Assembly (NCBI RefSeq): GCF_004348985.1
Contig: NZ_SMKW01000055.1
Coordinates: 1-63,466, forward strand
Origin: Saccharopolyspora elongata
GTDB taxonomy: Bacteria; Actinomycetota; Actinomycetes; Mycobacteriales; Pseudonocardiaceae
Direction: 5' to 3'
Length of the DNA: 63,466 nt
The notes beneath the pieces were generated by a model that did no database searches, had not been told where the DNA came from, and saw only the letters and a program-made list of their open reading frames with translations. The number at the start of each line of letters is the position of its first letter. Positions within the stretch are counted from its first letter, which is position 1. Both the position numbers and the translations under genes were made by a program. Shown here one piece after another: positions 52,610 to 59,849 of this stretch.

Positions 52610-53710
52610 TCAGGTCCGCTTGGGCATCAGCACGTAGTGCAGTTCGGCGCCGGACGGGTCCGGCTCCGCGCCGGTGATCACCGTCGAACGGCGGTTGCCC
52701 GCGCGGAGGCCGATCCGGACGGTTTGCGTGCCGAACGCCTGCAGCGCATCAGAGAGGTATCGGGGCTGGTAGGCGGTGGTGATGCGATCGCCGCTGGTGG
52801 TGGCCTTGACCGCCTCCTCGGCGTCGCCGAACTGCTGGTCGGCCGCGCGCACGCGCACCTCGGCGTCGCCGACCTCCAGCAGCAGCGTGCCCTGCGCCCC
52901 GGCGAACGGCGTCACCCGGCGCACGGCCCCGGCGAGGTCGGCGGCCGCGACGTCGACGGTGCCGTCGAAGGCGTCGGTGAGGTGGCGCGCCTCGCTCGGG
53001 AACGGCGCGTCCAGCACGGTGCTGCTGACTTCGGTCGTCGGCCAGCTCATGCCGACCCGGTCCGCGTCGGCGTGCAGCACGACCTCGGCGTCGTCGGCCT
53101 GCTTGGCGATCTCGGCGAGCAGGTTCGCCGGGATCAGCACGTCGAGCTCGGCCACCTCGGATTCCCACGGCACGCTCGCCACCGCCATCCGGAACCGGTC
53201 GGTCCCGACGAACACCAACCGCTCACCGAGCTGCTTGACGTGCACGCCGGTGAACACGGGGAGCGCATCGTCACGCGACGCGGTGGACGCCGCGACAGCG
53301 GCCAGCGGCAGGACGTCGATGTCGAGCACGCCGACGCGCGGCGGAGCCTCGCGGACGCCGGGATGGGACGGCAGGTCGAGCAGGGGGAGCGCGAAGCGCG
53401 CATTCGGTGTGCGCAGCGCGAGCTTGCGGCCCTCGACGACGAGCCGCACTTCAGGGCTGTCGATGTTGCGCAACGTCTCGGCGAAGGGACGGCCGGGCAC
53501 GAGCACACGGCCTTCGGCGTGCGTCCTCGCGCTGCGGCTCACCCGCATGCTGCGTTCCCGGTCGGTGCCCGCGAGCACGAAGCCGTGTGCGTTGGCTTCG
53601 AGCACGACGCCGCTGAGCACCGGGTCGAGCACCCGGCCACGCAGCAGACGAACAAGATCGTTGGCGGCGTACGCGAGCGTCCGGGTCGCCGAGGTGACGT
53701 CGAGGTCCAT
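52610..53710 (-). CDS. Second DNA polymerase III beta subunit-like sliding clamp
   Basis: A 366-residue protein with three repeated clamp domains of about 120 residues each, as in DnaN: VLSGVVLEANAHGFVLAGTD in domain I, VFTGVHVKQLGERLVFVGTDRFRMAV in domain II (shown here in parts VFTGVHVKQ and VGTDRFRMAV) and TTAYQPRYLSDALQAFGT with ELHYVLMPKRT at the end, the last being the DnaN C-terminal M-P motif. The housekeeping dnaN is expected at oriC, which is not here, so this is a paralogue. It is convergent with the MBL hydrolase gene. It might tether a special polymerase or repair factor. Confidence 0.85.
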   Translation of the reverse strand: MDLDVTSATRTLAYAANDLVRLLRGRVLDPVLSGVVLEANAHGFVLAGTDRERSMRVSRSARTHAEGRVLVPGRPFAETLRNIDSPEVRLVVEGRKLALRTPNARFALPLLDLPSHPGVREAPPRVGVLDIDVLPLAAVAASTASRDDALPVFTGVHVKQLGERLVFVGTDRFRMAVASVPWESEVAELDVLIPANLLAEIAKQADDAEVVLHADADRVGMSWPTTEVSSTVLDAPFPSEARHLTDAFDGTVDVAAADLAGAVRRVTPFAGAQGTLLLEVGDAEVRVRAADQQFGDAEEAVKATTSGDRITTAYQPRYLSDALQAFGTQTVRIGLRAGNRRSTVITGAEPDPSGAELHYVLMPKRT

Positions 53711-53770
53711 GCGCGCAAGCTAGCCATCAGCACCGACAGCCCGAGCCGCACGACGTTTCCGCAGGTGATA

Positions 53771-53818
53771 GCTCGTGAGTGGTTTGGAGCGCCATAGCAC
53801 TCCAAACCACTCACGAGC
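53771..53818. repeat. Family C hairpin, copy 4
   Basis: GCTCGTGAGTGGTTTGGAG, loop CGCCATAGCA, then its exact 19-base complement. Relative to copy 1 a T-to-G change in one arm is matched by an A-to-C change in the other. It lies between the clamp gene start and the MFS gene stop. Confidence 0.93.
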
Positions 53819-53836
53819 CCTGACCAGGCAGAACGG

Positions 53837-55075
53837 CTACTTGGCGGCGAGGGAGAGGTCGGCGCGGGAGGCGGCCGGGACCAGGGTGCCGCGGCGCAGC
53901 CAGAGGACCGCGGCGAAGACGACGCCGACCGCGCTCGCGGTCAGGAACGACGCCGCCGGGCCGCTGATCTCGACCAGCTGCCCGCTGACCGACTGGCCGA
54001 TGGCCGCGCCCAGCGTCACCGAGGTGACCACCCAGCCGAAGGCCTCGGTGGCGGTGCCCGCGGGCGCCGCGATCTCGATCGCCACCGAATGCGCGGTGGA
54101 CTGCGGCGTGATCAGGCTGCCGGCCACCAGCAGCGCCAGGCACAGGCCCCACAGCGTCGACGGCACGGCCAGCAGCGTGAGCAGCGCGGCGAAGCCGAAC
54201 AGCAGCGCAGGCAGCCGCAGGTGCATCGGCCGCGGCCAGGGGCGCAGCCCGTAGGCGACGCCGACGATCACCGAGCTGACCGACAGCAGGCTCAGCAGCA
54301 GGCCGCCGGCCGTCGGGTGCCCCGCTTCCACCGCGGCCGCGGGCACCCCGACCTCGATGAAGCCGATCAGCATGCCGAAGCCCAGCGCGGCCAGCGCCAC
54401 GGTCCGCATCCCCGGGCTGGCGATCGCCCCGAGCAGGCTCCCGCCGCCGCTGGGCATGGGCTCCGGGCGGTGGCTGCGCGCGGCGCGGGTGGTGGCGAAG
54501 CCGACGCTGCCGACGACCATGCACGTGGCACCGACGACGACCCCGGTCCCCGGCCACGGCATCGCGACCATGAGTCCGGCCAGGCCCGGGCCGAGGATGA
54601 AGAAGACCTCCATGCTGATCGCCTCGTACGAGAAGGCCGCGTCCCGCGCCGGGCCGGGCGGCAGCAGTCGCCCCCACAGCGCCCGCGACGCCGGGCCCAC
54701 CATCGGCTCGCTGATCCCGACCAGGAACGCCAGCGCGGCCATCAGCGCCACCGGGGCGTGCAGCTCGATGACCACCACCTCGATGGCCACCAGCGTCGCG
54801 AACACGCCGGACATCACGTACAGCGGAATGGTCGGTCCCACCCGGTCCATCACCCGGCCCTGGGCGACCGAGCCGCAGGCGACGCCGATCAGCGCGCCCG
54901 CCGACACCAGTCCGGCCGCCGCGAACGACCCGGTCTGGCGCTGCACGTAGAGCATCAGGGCGAGGCCCACCATCGCGATCGGCAGGCGGCCGAGCAGCGA
55001 GGTGATGACGGGCCCGCGGGCGCCGGGGGCGGTCAGGGCGGTGCGGTAGTCGGTGAGGGACATGGATTGGGACAC
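53837..55075 (-). CDS. MFS transporter
   Basis: A 412-residue major facilitator with twelve predicted membrane helices. The A-like motif after helix 2 reads QGRVMDRVGPTIPL (G-x-x-x-D-R-x-G form). It is a putative small-molecule or drug exporter of the type common in actinomycetes; the substrate is unknown. The start is GTG 55075 or ATG 55063; longer frames upstream run through the structured intergenic region and are not credible. Confidence 0.88.
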   Translation of the reverse strand: MSQSMSLTDYRTALTAPGARGPVITSLLGRLPIAMVGLALMLYVQRQTGSFAAAGLVSAGALIGVACGSVAQGRVMDRVGPTIPLYVMSGVFATLVAIEVVVIELHAPVALMAALAFLVGISEPMVGPASRALWGRLLPPGPARDAAFSYEAISMEVFFILGPGLAGLMVAMPWPGTGVVVGATCMVVGSVGFATTRAARSHRPEPMPSGGGSLLGAIASPGMRTVALAALGFGMLIGFIEVGVPAAAVEAGHPTAGGLLLSLLSVSSVIVGVAYGLRPWPRPMHLRLPALLFGFAALLTLLAVPSTLWGLCLALLVAGSLITPQSTAHSVAIEIAAPAGTATEAFGWVVTSVTLGAAIGQSVSGQLVEISGPAASFLTASAVGVVFAAVLWLRRGTLVPAASRADLSLAAK

Positions 55076-55256
55076 GCGAACCAGTATTCCAATTGTGGTA
55101 CGACAGTACCAACTCGGTTTCGGGTAATTCGCCTCACGCGCGCCGGAAAAGGACCTTCTACCCGGTTCGCTCGGCGCCGAAACAGGGCACACTCTTAAAA
55201 GAGCGGCTACGCAATCCGGGTGAACTCTGCAACCGGGCCGAGGGTGGCTGCGTCCT

Positions 55257-55450
55257 GGAAGGTGAGAGGGGTTGCTGGTGGCACCGGCCGTCCAGCATCT
55301 TCGACAAGAGAGCTTTCCTCTGGTGCCAAGGATTCGGGGCCGACGCATCGGAGGATCGGGGGAGCGTGGTTGGTCGTCGGGGGACGAACCACGCACATGT
55401 GAAGGGGCTGGAGCGCCGCGTCGGGGGCGGCGCCCAGCCCCTTCACATGC
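55257..55450. ncRNA. Candidate structured RNA, a chain of four hairpins
   Basis: Between the MFS gene and the small glycine-rich genes lie four consecutive inverted repeats: GGCACC...GGTGCC (about 55280-55326, with an inner AGAG/CTCT pair), CCGA-CGCA-TCGG (about 55340-55351), CGTGGTT...AACCACG (about 55364-55392) and GTGAAGGGGCTGG...CCAGCCCCTTCAC (about 55399-55446). On the minus strand the last two have C-rich loops (CCCCC followed by GACG). No protein is credible here. The last hairpin may be a terminator; the rest may be a leader or small RNA. Strand not decided. Confidence 0.35.
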
Positions 55451-55470
55451 ATCAAGAGCAGGCGCGGGCG

Positions 55471-55749
55471 TCAGGAGCCGCCACCACCGCCGCCTCCGCC
55501 ACCGTCGCCACCACCGCTGAAGCCGCCCCCGCTGTCGCCGCCGCTGAAGCCGCCGCCGCACTCGCCGCCGAAGCCGCTCCCGCTGTCGCTGCTGCCGTAA
55601 TCGCTCGAGTCGATGTAGGTCGCGGTCACGCCGGAAGAACGACGACGCCCGTCGTCCTTGGACGTGGAGGCGATGACCGCCGCCATGACCAGCCCGGCGC
55701 CCGCAACCACGGCAACCAGGACCAATGCTTGGATTAAGGCCGGTTCCAC
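55471..55749 (-). CDS. Small membrane protein with Gly/Ser/Asp-rich tail (1)
   Basis: A 92-residue protein if GTG 55749 is the start (GAGGGG about ten bases upstream). Residues 3-30 (ALIQALVLVAVVAGAGLVMAA) form one membrane helix; a basic KDDGRRR stretch follows, and the last 45 residues are almost only Gly, Ser, Asp and Phe, ending in a run of nine Gly. A second gene of the same design is just upstream. An ATG at 55788 would add 13 residues. Function unknown. Confidence 0.65.
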   Translation of the reverse strand: MEPALIQALVLVAVVAGAGLVMAAVIASTSKDDGRRRSSGVTATYIDSSDYGSSDSGSGFGGECGGGFSGGDSGGGFSGGGDGGGGGGGGGS

Positions 55750-55846
55750 CTGTTCGATCCCCTCAGCTCGGTCCGGTCCTCGGTCCAAGGTTGGACGCGC
55801 GTCGCCAGCTCAGGGTTGCGACCCGGACACGAAAAGTGAAGGAATC

Positions 55847-56143
55847 TCAGTCGCCTCCGCCGCCGCCGGAGTCGCCACCGCCGCCGCCAGAGTCACTGCC
55901 GCCGCCGGAGTCCCAGCCGCCACCCGAGTCGTGCCCCCAACCCGAGTCGCCGTGGTGCCAGGTGGTGCCGGAATCGACGGCGCCGCTGCTGCTCGTCGAG
56001 CTGAGCCGCCGCCGCGCGGCGTAGTTGCGGTTGCGCTGCATGCGCGCGCGGCGCCGCGAAGGCCGGCGTTTGATCTGGTCCCAGATGATCGCGATCCCGA
56101 GGAGCAGCAGCATCGCCGCCCCGACGTAGCCGATCCAGTGCAT
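55847..56143 (-). CDS. Small membrane protein with Gly/Ser/Asp-rich tail (2)
   Basis: A 98-residue protein: membrane helix at residues 4-21 (IGYVGAAMLLLLGIAIIW), a strongly basic segment (KRRPSRRRARMQRNRN), then a tail of SGGG/DSGGG units with a few Trp and His. The design repeats that of the gene at 55471-55749, so they are paralogues or convergent in form. ATG 56143 has GGGTGGGGG upstream. Function unknown; the cytosolic/extracellular side of the tail is not certain, though the positive-inside rule puts the tail inside. Confidence 0.7.
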   Translation of the reverse strand: MHWIGYVGAAMLLLLGIAIIWDQIKRRPSRRRARMQRNRNYAARRRLSSTSSSGAVDSGTTWHHGDSGWGHDSGGGWDSGGGSDSGGGGGDSGGGGGD

Positions 56144-56217
56144 GTCGCCCCCACCCTGTCGGTCAACCGATCAAGGTTTACACGGGGCAGGTGTCCGGCG
56201 GGTTGCTTTCGGACACG

Positions 56218-56280
56218 AAAAAACGCGCGTCGACTGAGGAGCCCGGGAACGAACCCCGGACCCGTCGGCCGACGCGCGTC
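56218..56280 (-). terminator. Terminator of crp
   Basis: ACGCGCGTCG and its exact complement bracket a CCCGGG...CCCCGG inner pair; on the minus strand the hairpin is followed by TTTTTT. It lies 21 bases after the crp stop. Confidence 0.88.
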
Positions 56281-56300
56281 AGTTCGCGGCGTCGCTGGTG

Positions 56301-56975
56301 TCAGCGGGCGCGGCGGGCCAACCGCTCCGGGTCGAGGATGAGCACGCTCTTGCCCTCGAGCCGCAGCCAACCGCGGTGTGCGAAGTCGGCCAGCGCCTTG
56401 TTCACGGTCTCCCGCGATGCGCCGACGTACTGCGCGATCTCTTCCTGCGTCAGGTCGTGGGTGACCCGCAGCAGGCCGGCCTCCTGGCTGCCGAACCGCT
56501 GTGCGAGCTGCAGCAGCGCCTTGGCGACCCGGCCCGGCACGTCGGTGAAGATGAGGTCGGCCAGCATGCCGTTGGTCCGGCGCAGCCTGCGAGCGACCAC
56601 GCGCAGCAGCTGCTCGGCGATCTCCGGGCGAGTGGCGATCCACTGCCGCAGCGCCGTCCGGTCCATGCTCAGCGCGCGGACCTCGGTGACCGTCGTCGCC
56701 GTCGAGGTGCGCGGCCCCGGATCGAAGATGGACAGCTCGCCGAACATGTCCGACGGGCCCATGATCGCCAGCAGGTTCTCCCTGCCGTCCGGCGACTTGC
56801 GTCCGAGCTTCACCTTGCCGGACTGAATGATGTAGAGCCGGTCCCCCGGCTCGCCCTCGGCGAAGATCACGTGTCCTCGCGGGAACTCGACCGGTTCCAG
56901 CGACTGGGCCAGTGCCTCTGCCGCGGCCGGCTCAACGCCCTGGAAGATGCCGGCCCGGGCCAGTGTCTCGTCCAC
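56301..56975 (-). CDS. crp: Cyclic-nucleotide-binding Crp/FNR-family regulator
   Basis: A 224-residue regulator very close in pattern to M. tuberculosis Crp (Rv3676). The cAMP-binding domain has FAEGEPGDRLYIIQSGKVKL in parts (EGEPGDRLYII, SGKVKLGRKS), MFGELSIFDPGPRTSTA with the Glu and Arg that hold cAMP ribose-phosphate; the C-terminal winged helix has TQEEIAQYVGASRETVNKAL. It controls carbon metabolism and stress genes in response to cAMP. GTG 56975 has GGAGGGAC six bases upstream. Downstream it is closed by a strong terminator. Confidence 0.96.
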   Translation of the reverse strand: MDETLARAGIFQGVEPAAAEALAQSLEPVEFPRGHVIFAEGEPGDRLYIIQSGKVKLGRKSPDGRENLLAIMGPSDMFGELSIFDPGPRTSTATTVTEVRALSMDRTALRQWIATRPEIAEQLLRVVARRLRRTNGMLADLIFTDVPGRVAKALLQLAQRFGSQEAGLLRVTHDLTQEEIAQYVGASRETVNKALADFAHRGWLRLEGKSVLILDPERLARRAR

Positions 56976-57069
56976 CTCGTCCCTCCATGTTGAGACGCGG
57001 CGGCTGTCTGTGGTGCCGGACCCGCGAGTGCGAATCTAGCGGTGTGCCGCCGATCACTACCAGTAAATT

Positions 57070-57327
57070 CTAAGACTGGTCGCGGGAACGGCGAGTACGT
57101 AGTCTACCGGCGCGTCCCACCCTGCGAAGCTGGAACAACTCCAGCGCGCGTCCAATACCTTGCCGGAACAGCGCCCGCACCTCGTCGGGGCGAGCGTTCT
57201 CCAGCAGCTCCTCCACCTCGTTCTCCTGCACCGCCACGTGCCGCAGGCGAGCCTCCACGCGCTCCATGAAGAGGGTGAAGAACATGATCACGAGCGGCAC
57301 GACGATGACGAACCAGGCAGCCATCAT
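57070..57327 (-). CDS. Small single-helix membrane protein upstream of crp
   Basis: An 85-residue protein with a membrane helix at residues 3-20 (AAWFVIVVPLVIMFFTLF), then an amphipathic helix rich in Glu and Arg (VEARLRHVAVQENEVEELLE), a DEVRALFRQGIG segment and a basic end. No known domain; the position is 95 bases upstream of crp on the same strand. Two ATGs (57327 and 57324) are possible. Third codon positions are GC-rich as in real genes. Confidence 0.75.
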   Translation of the reverse strand: MMAAWFVIVVPLVIMFFTLFMERVEARLRHVAVQENEVEELLENARPDEVRALFRQGIGRALELFQLRRVGRAGRLRTRRSRDQS

Positions 57328-57568
57328 GATTTGAATCCTCGCTCATACCTTCGGGGCGGGTGCAACCGGGGTCGGGTTCCCGGCGAGCGTGACGATCCGA
57401 CCACCTTTGGTGACCGTCGGTGCCCATGGTCCGGTGGGGTGCCCGGACCGTGTCGCAGCGCAGCCTATCCGGACGCGCAAGGCCTCTTGCGTCCGGACAC
57501 GCCCTGGCGGCCGGAGCCGCGCCGGTGCGGCCGGTTGGCCGAGGCGATCGGATCCGTAGTCTGGTGGC

Positions 57569-58396
57569 GTGTCAGACCTGGCTCGGAACAAGCGCAAGAG
57601 TGCCACCGCCGGCTCGGGCGGTGAGACCCGGCTGGGGCTGGTCCGGCGAGCCCGCCGGATGCTGCGGGCGCTGGCCGAGGCGTATCCGGACGCGCACTGC
57701 GAGCTGGACTTCGAGACGCCCCTGGAACTGGCGGTCGCCACGATCCTGTCCGCCCAGTGCACCGACAAGCGGGTCAACGAGGTCACCCCGGCCCTGTTCC
57801 GGCGGTACCCGACGGCCGCCGCCTACGCGGGGGCCGACCGCACCGAGCTGGAGGAGATGATCCGCTCCACCGGCTTCTACCGGAACAAGGCCGCGTCGCT
57901 GATGGGCCTGGGCGCGGCGCTGGTGGAGAAGTACGACGGCGAGGTGCCGCGGAAGCTGGACCAGCTGGTCAAGCTGCCGGGCATCGGCCGGAAGACGGCC
58001 AACGTGATCCTCGGCAACGCCTTCGACGTCCCGGGCATCACGGTGGACACCCACTTCGGACGGCTGGTCCGGCGCTGGGGCTGGACCGCGGAGGAGGACC
58101 CGGTCAAGGTCGAGCACGCCATCGGCGAGCTGATCCCGCGCAAGGAGTGGACGATGCTCTCGCACCGGGTGATCTTCCACGGCCGCCGCGTCTGCCACGC
58201 CCGCAAGCCCGCCTGCGGAGCTTGCCTGCTGGCCAAGGACTGCCCGTCCTACGGGCTGGGCCCGACCGAACCCGTCCCGGCGGCGAAGCTGGTCCGCGGC
58301 CCGGAGACGCCGCGGCTGCTGGCGCTGGCCGGGGTCGTCGACGAGGTCCCGGAGAGCACCGTCGAACAGGCCGCGGCGAAGGAGCCGGTGGCGTGA
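57569..58396 (+). CDS. nth: Endonuclease III (DNA glycosylase/AP lyase)
   Basis: A 275-residue repair enzyme that removes oxidised pyrimidines and cuts the abasic strand. The helix-hairpin-helix LPGIGRKTANVILGNAF includes the catalytic Lys, the essential Asp is in TVDTHFGRL, and the iron-sulfur cluster cysteines CHARKPACGACLLAKDC have the C-x6-C-x2-C-x5-C spacing. About 40 extra C-terminal residues are beyond the cluster. GTG 57569 starts the protein; its stop overlaps the next start (GTGA), beginning a three-gene coupled unit. Confidence 0.96.
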   Translation: MSDLARNKRKSATAGSGGETRLGLVRRARRMLRALAEAYPDAHCELDFETPLELAVATILSAQCTDKRVNEVTPALFRRYPTAAAYAGADRTELEEMIRSTGFYRNKAASLMGLGAALVEKYDGEVPRKLDQLVKLPGIGRKTANVILGNAFDVPGITVDTHFGRLVRRWGWTAEEDPVKVEHAIGELIPRKEWTMLSHRVIFHGRRVCHARKPACGACLLAKDCPSYGLGPTEPVPAAKLVRGPETPRLLALAGVVDEVPESTVEQAAAKEPVA

Positions 58397-59031
58397 ACCT
58401 GCGCGCCTACGGCAACGAGATCCGCTGGACGATCGTGGTGCTCGTGCTCGCCGTGGTCGGCGTGATCGCGCTCTGGCCGCGCGACGCCGACCAGCAGCAG
58501 GAACAGACCGCCGCGCCCGCTCCGCCGCCCGCGGCCCGCGCCATCGACCCCGCGCAGCGAGCGGCGGCGGCGCTCCAGCCCTGCCCGGCGGCCGAAGGCG
58601 GCCCGGCGGAGCTGGCCGGGATCACCGGCAGCTGCCTGGCAGACGGGCGGCCCGCCGACGCGGGCTCCGCCGTCGCCGGTGGACCGACGCTGATCAACCT
58701 CTGGGCGACCTGGTGCGCGCCGTGCCGCACCGAGCTGCCCGCGCTGCAGGCCTACGCCGAGCAGCCGGGCGCGATCCGGGTGCTGGGCGTCCAGGTGCAG
58801 AGCGATCCGGCGGACGGTCTTGACCTTCTGACCCGGCTGGGCGTTCACTTCCCCAACGTGCATGACGGGGACAACCGCATCAGGGCCGCGCTGAAGGCGC
58901 CGAACGTGCTGCCGATCAGCTACGTGGTGACCGCCTCCGGCGAGGTGCGCCGCATCGATCCGCCGGTCGCGTTCAAGAGCCCGGAGGAGATCCGAGCCGC
59001 CGTTGACCGGACGTTGGGAAGTGCCCGGTGA
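58393..59031 (+). CDS. Membrane-anchored TlpA/ResA-like thioredoxin (Rv3673c-like)
   Basis: A 212-residue thiol-disulfide oxidoreductase. A single membrane helix at residues 11-27 anchors it with the catalytic domain outside; the active site is WATWCAPCRTE and the cis-Pro lies in NVLPISYVV. An additional Cys pair (PCPAAEGG and GSCLADG) precedes the domain. It probably reduces disulfides of exported proteins or of c-type cytochrome apoproteins. GTG 58393 overlaps the nth stop; its own stop overlaps the NUDIX start. Confidence 0.92.
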   Translation: MNLRAYGNEIRWTIVVLVLAVVGVIALWPRDADQQQEQTAAPAPPPAARAIDPAQRAAAALQPCPAAEGGPAELAGITGSCLADGRPADAGSAVAGGPTLINLWATWCAPCRTELPALQAYAEQPGAIRVLGVQVQSDPADGLDLLTRLGVHFPNVHDGDNRIRAALKAPNVLPISYVVTASGEVRRIDPPVAFKSPEEIRAAVDRTLGSAR

Positions 59032-59738
59032 ACCCGCGGCGAACGGGCCCGCTGGTCGACCCGGCGGAGCTGCCCGACTGGCTGCGCGGCCTGGTCGAGC
59101 GGTCCGCCGACCTCGATCCGGGGCATTTCGGCTGGCCGCGCGAGAACCCGCCGGTGGAGGCCCGCCCGGCCGCGGTGCTGGTGCTCTTCGGCGAGGGCGT
59201 CGACGGCCCGGACGTGCTGCTGCTGCGCCGCGCCGACGGGCTGAGCTCGCATCCCGGCCAGGTTGCTTTCCCGGGTGGCTCGCTCGACGATGTCGATCGT
59301 GGGCCGGTCGATGCCGCGCTGCGGGAAGCCGTCGAGGAGGTGGGGTTGCGGCCGGAGGGCGTCCGACCGGTGGCGACGCTGCCGGAACTGCACGTGGCGC
59401 ACAGCGGCTTCCGGGTGACCCCGGTGCTGGCGCACTGGGCCGAGCCGTCCCCGGTCTCGCCGGTGGACCTCGGCGAGACGGCGGCGGTGGCCCGGGTGCC
59501 GATCTCCTGGCTCACCGATCCGGCGAACCGGCTGCGGGTGGAGCTGACCGGTCGGCACGCGAGCCCGGCGTTCCTGGTGCCCGGGATGCTGGTGTGGGGT
59601 TTCACCGGCGGCCTGCTGTCGGGGCTGCTGGACCTGGCCGGCTGGTCGCGTCGCTGGAACCGCGCCGACGTGCGTGAACTCGACGAGGCGTGGCGGGCCG
59701 CAGAGGAGGCCGAGGACATCGGCTTCGGGCGTTCGTGA
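59028..59738 (+). CDS. CoA-pyrophosphatase-type NUDIX hydrolase (Rv3672c-like)
   Basis: A 236-residue protein. The NUDIX box is FPGGSLDDVDRGPVDAALRE in part, with AALREAVEEVGL completing it; the upstream LLRRADGLSSHPGQVAFPGG has the SxHxGQxxFPGG signature of the NudL/YeaB group that cleaves CoA to phosphopantetheine and 3',5'-ADP. It is coupled to the TlpA-like gene by a four-base overlap. The order nth, TlpA-like, NUDIX, marP is that of M. tuberculosis Rv3674c-Rv3671c. Confidence 0.94.
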   Translation: MNPRRTGPLVDPAELPDWLRGLVERSADLDPGHFGWPRENPPVEARPAAVLVLFGEGVDGPDVLLLRRADGLSSHPGQVAFPGGSLDDVDRGPVDAALREAVEEVGLRPEGVRPVATLPELHVAHSGFRVTPVLAHWAEPSPVSPVDLGETAAVARVPISWLTDPANRLRVELTGRHASPAFLVPGMLVWGFTGGLLSGLLDLAGWSRRWNRADVRELDEAWRAAEEAEDIGFGRS

Positions 59739-59747
59739 ACGGTTTGA

Positions 59748-59849
59748 GAACCTGTTCTCGTCTTCCAGCACGCGCGGGACCGCTTCGAGGACGGGCTGTG
59801 GGACCGTGGTGCGCCGCCGATCGTCGGCGAGATTGAGGTGAGCGGGTGA
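59748..59849 (+). pseudogene. Possible C-terminal remnant overlapping the marP start
   Basis: Thirty-three stop-free codons (EPVLVFQHARDRFEDGLW, then DRGAPPIVGEIEVSG) end in a TGA that overlaps the marP GTG as GTGA, the usual coupling arrangement. There is no start codon in the frame, and an in-frame TGA lies just before it. It looks like the tail of a lost gene, but the family is not recognised and chance cannot be excluded. Confidence 0.25.

Noticed and set aside
55201..55330. Possible c-di-AMP or cobalamin riboswitch upstream of the MFS/glycine-rich genes
   Set aside because: Conserved core sequences of these riboswitches could not be found, and the adjacent genes are not on the right side of the segment for a cis-acting leader on the plus strand.
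55093..55737. Plus-strand open frame of 214 codons through the structured intergenic region and the glycine-rich gene
   Set aside because: Its second half is an Ala-rich mirror of the Gly/Ser repeats on the other strand, and the first half covers the hairpins; no motif or start signal.
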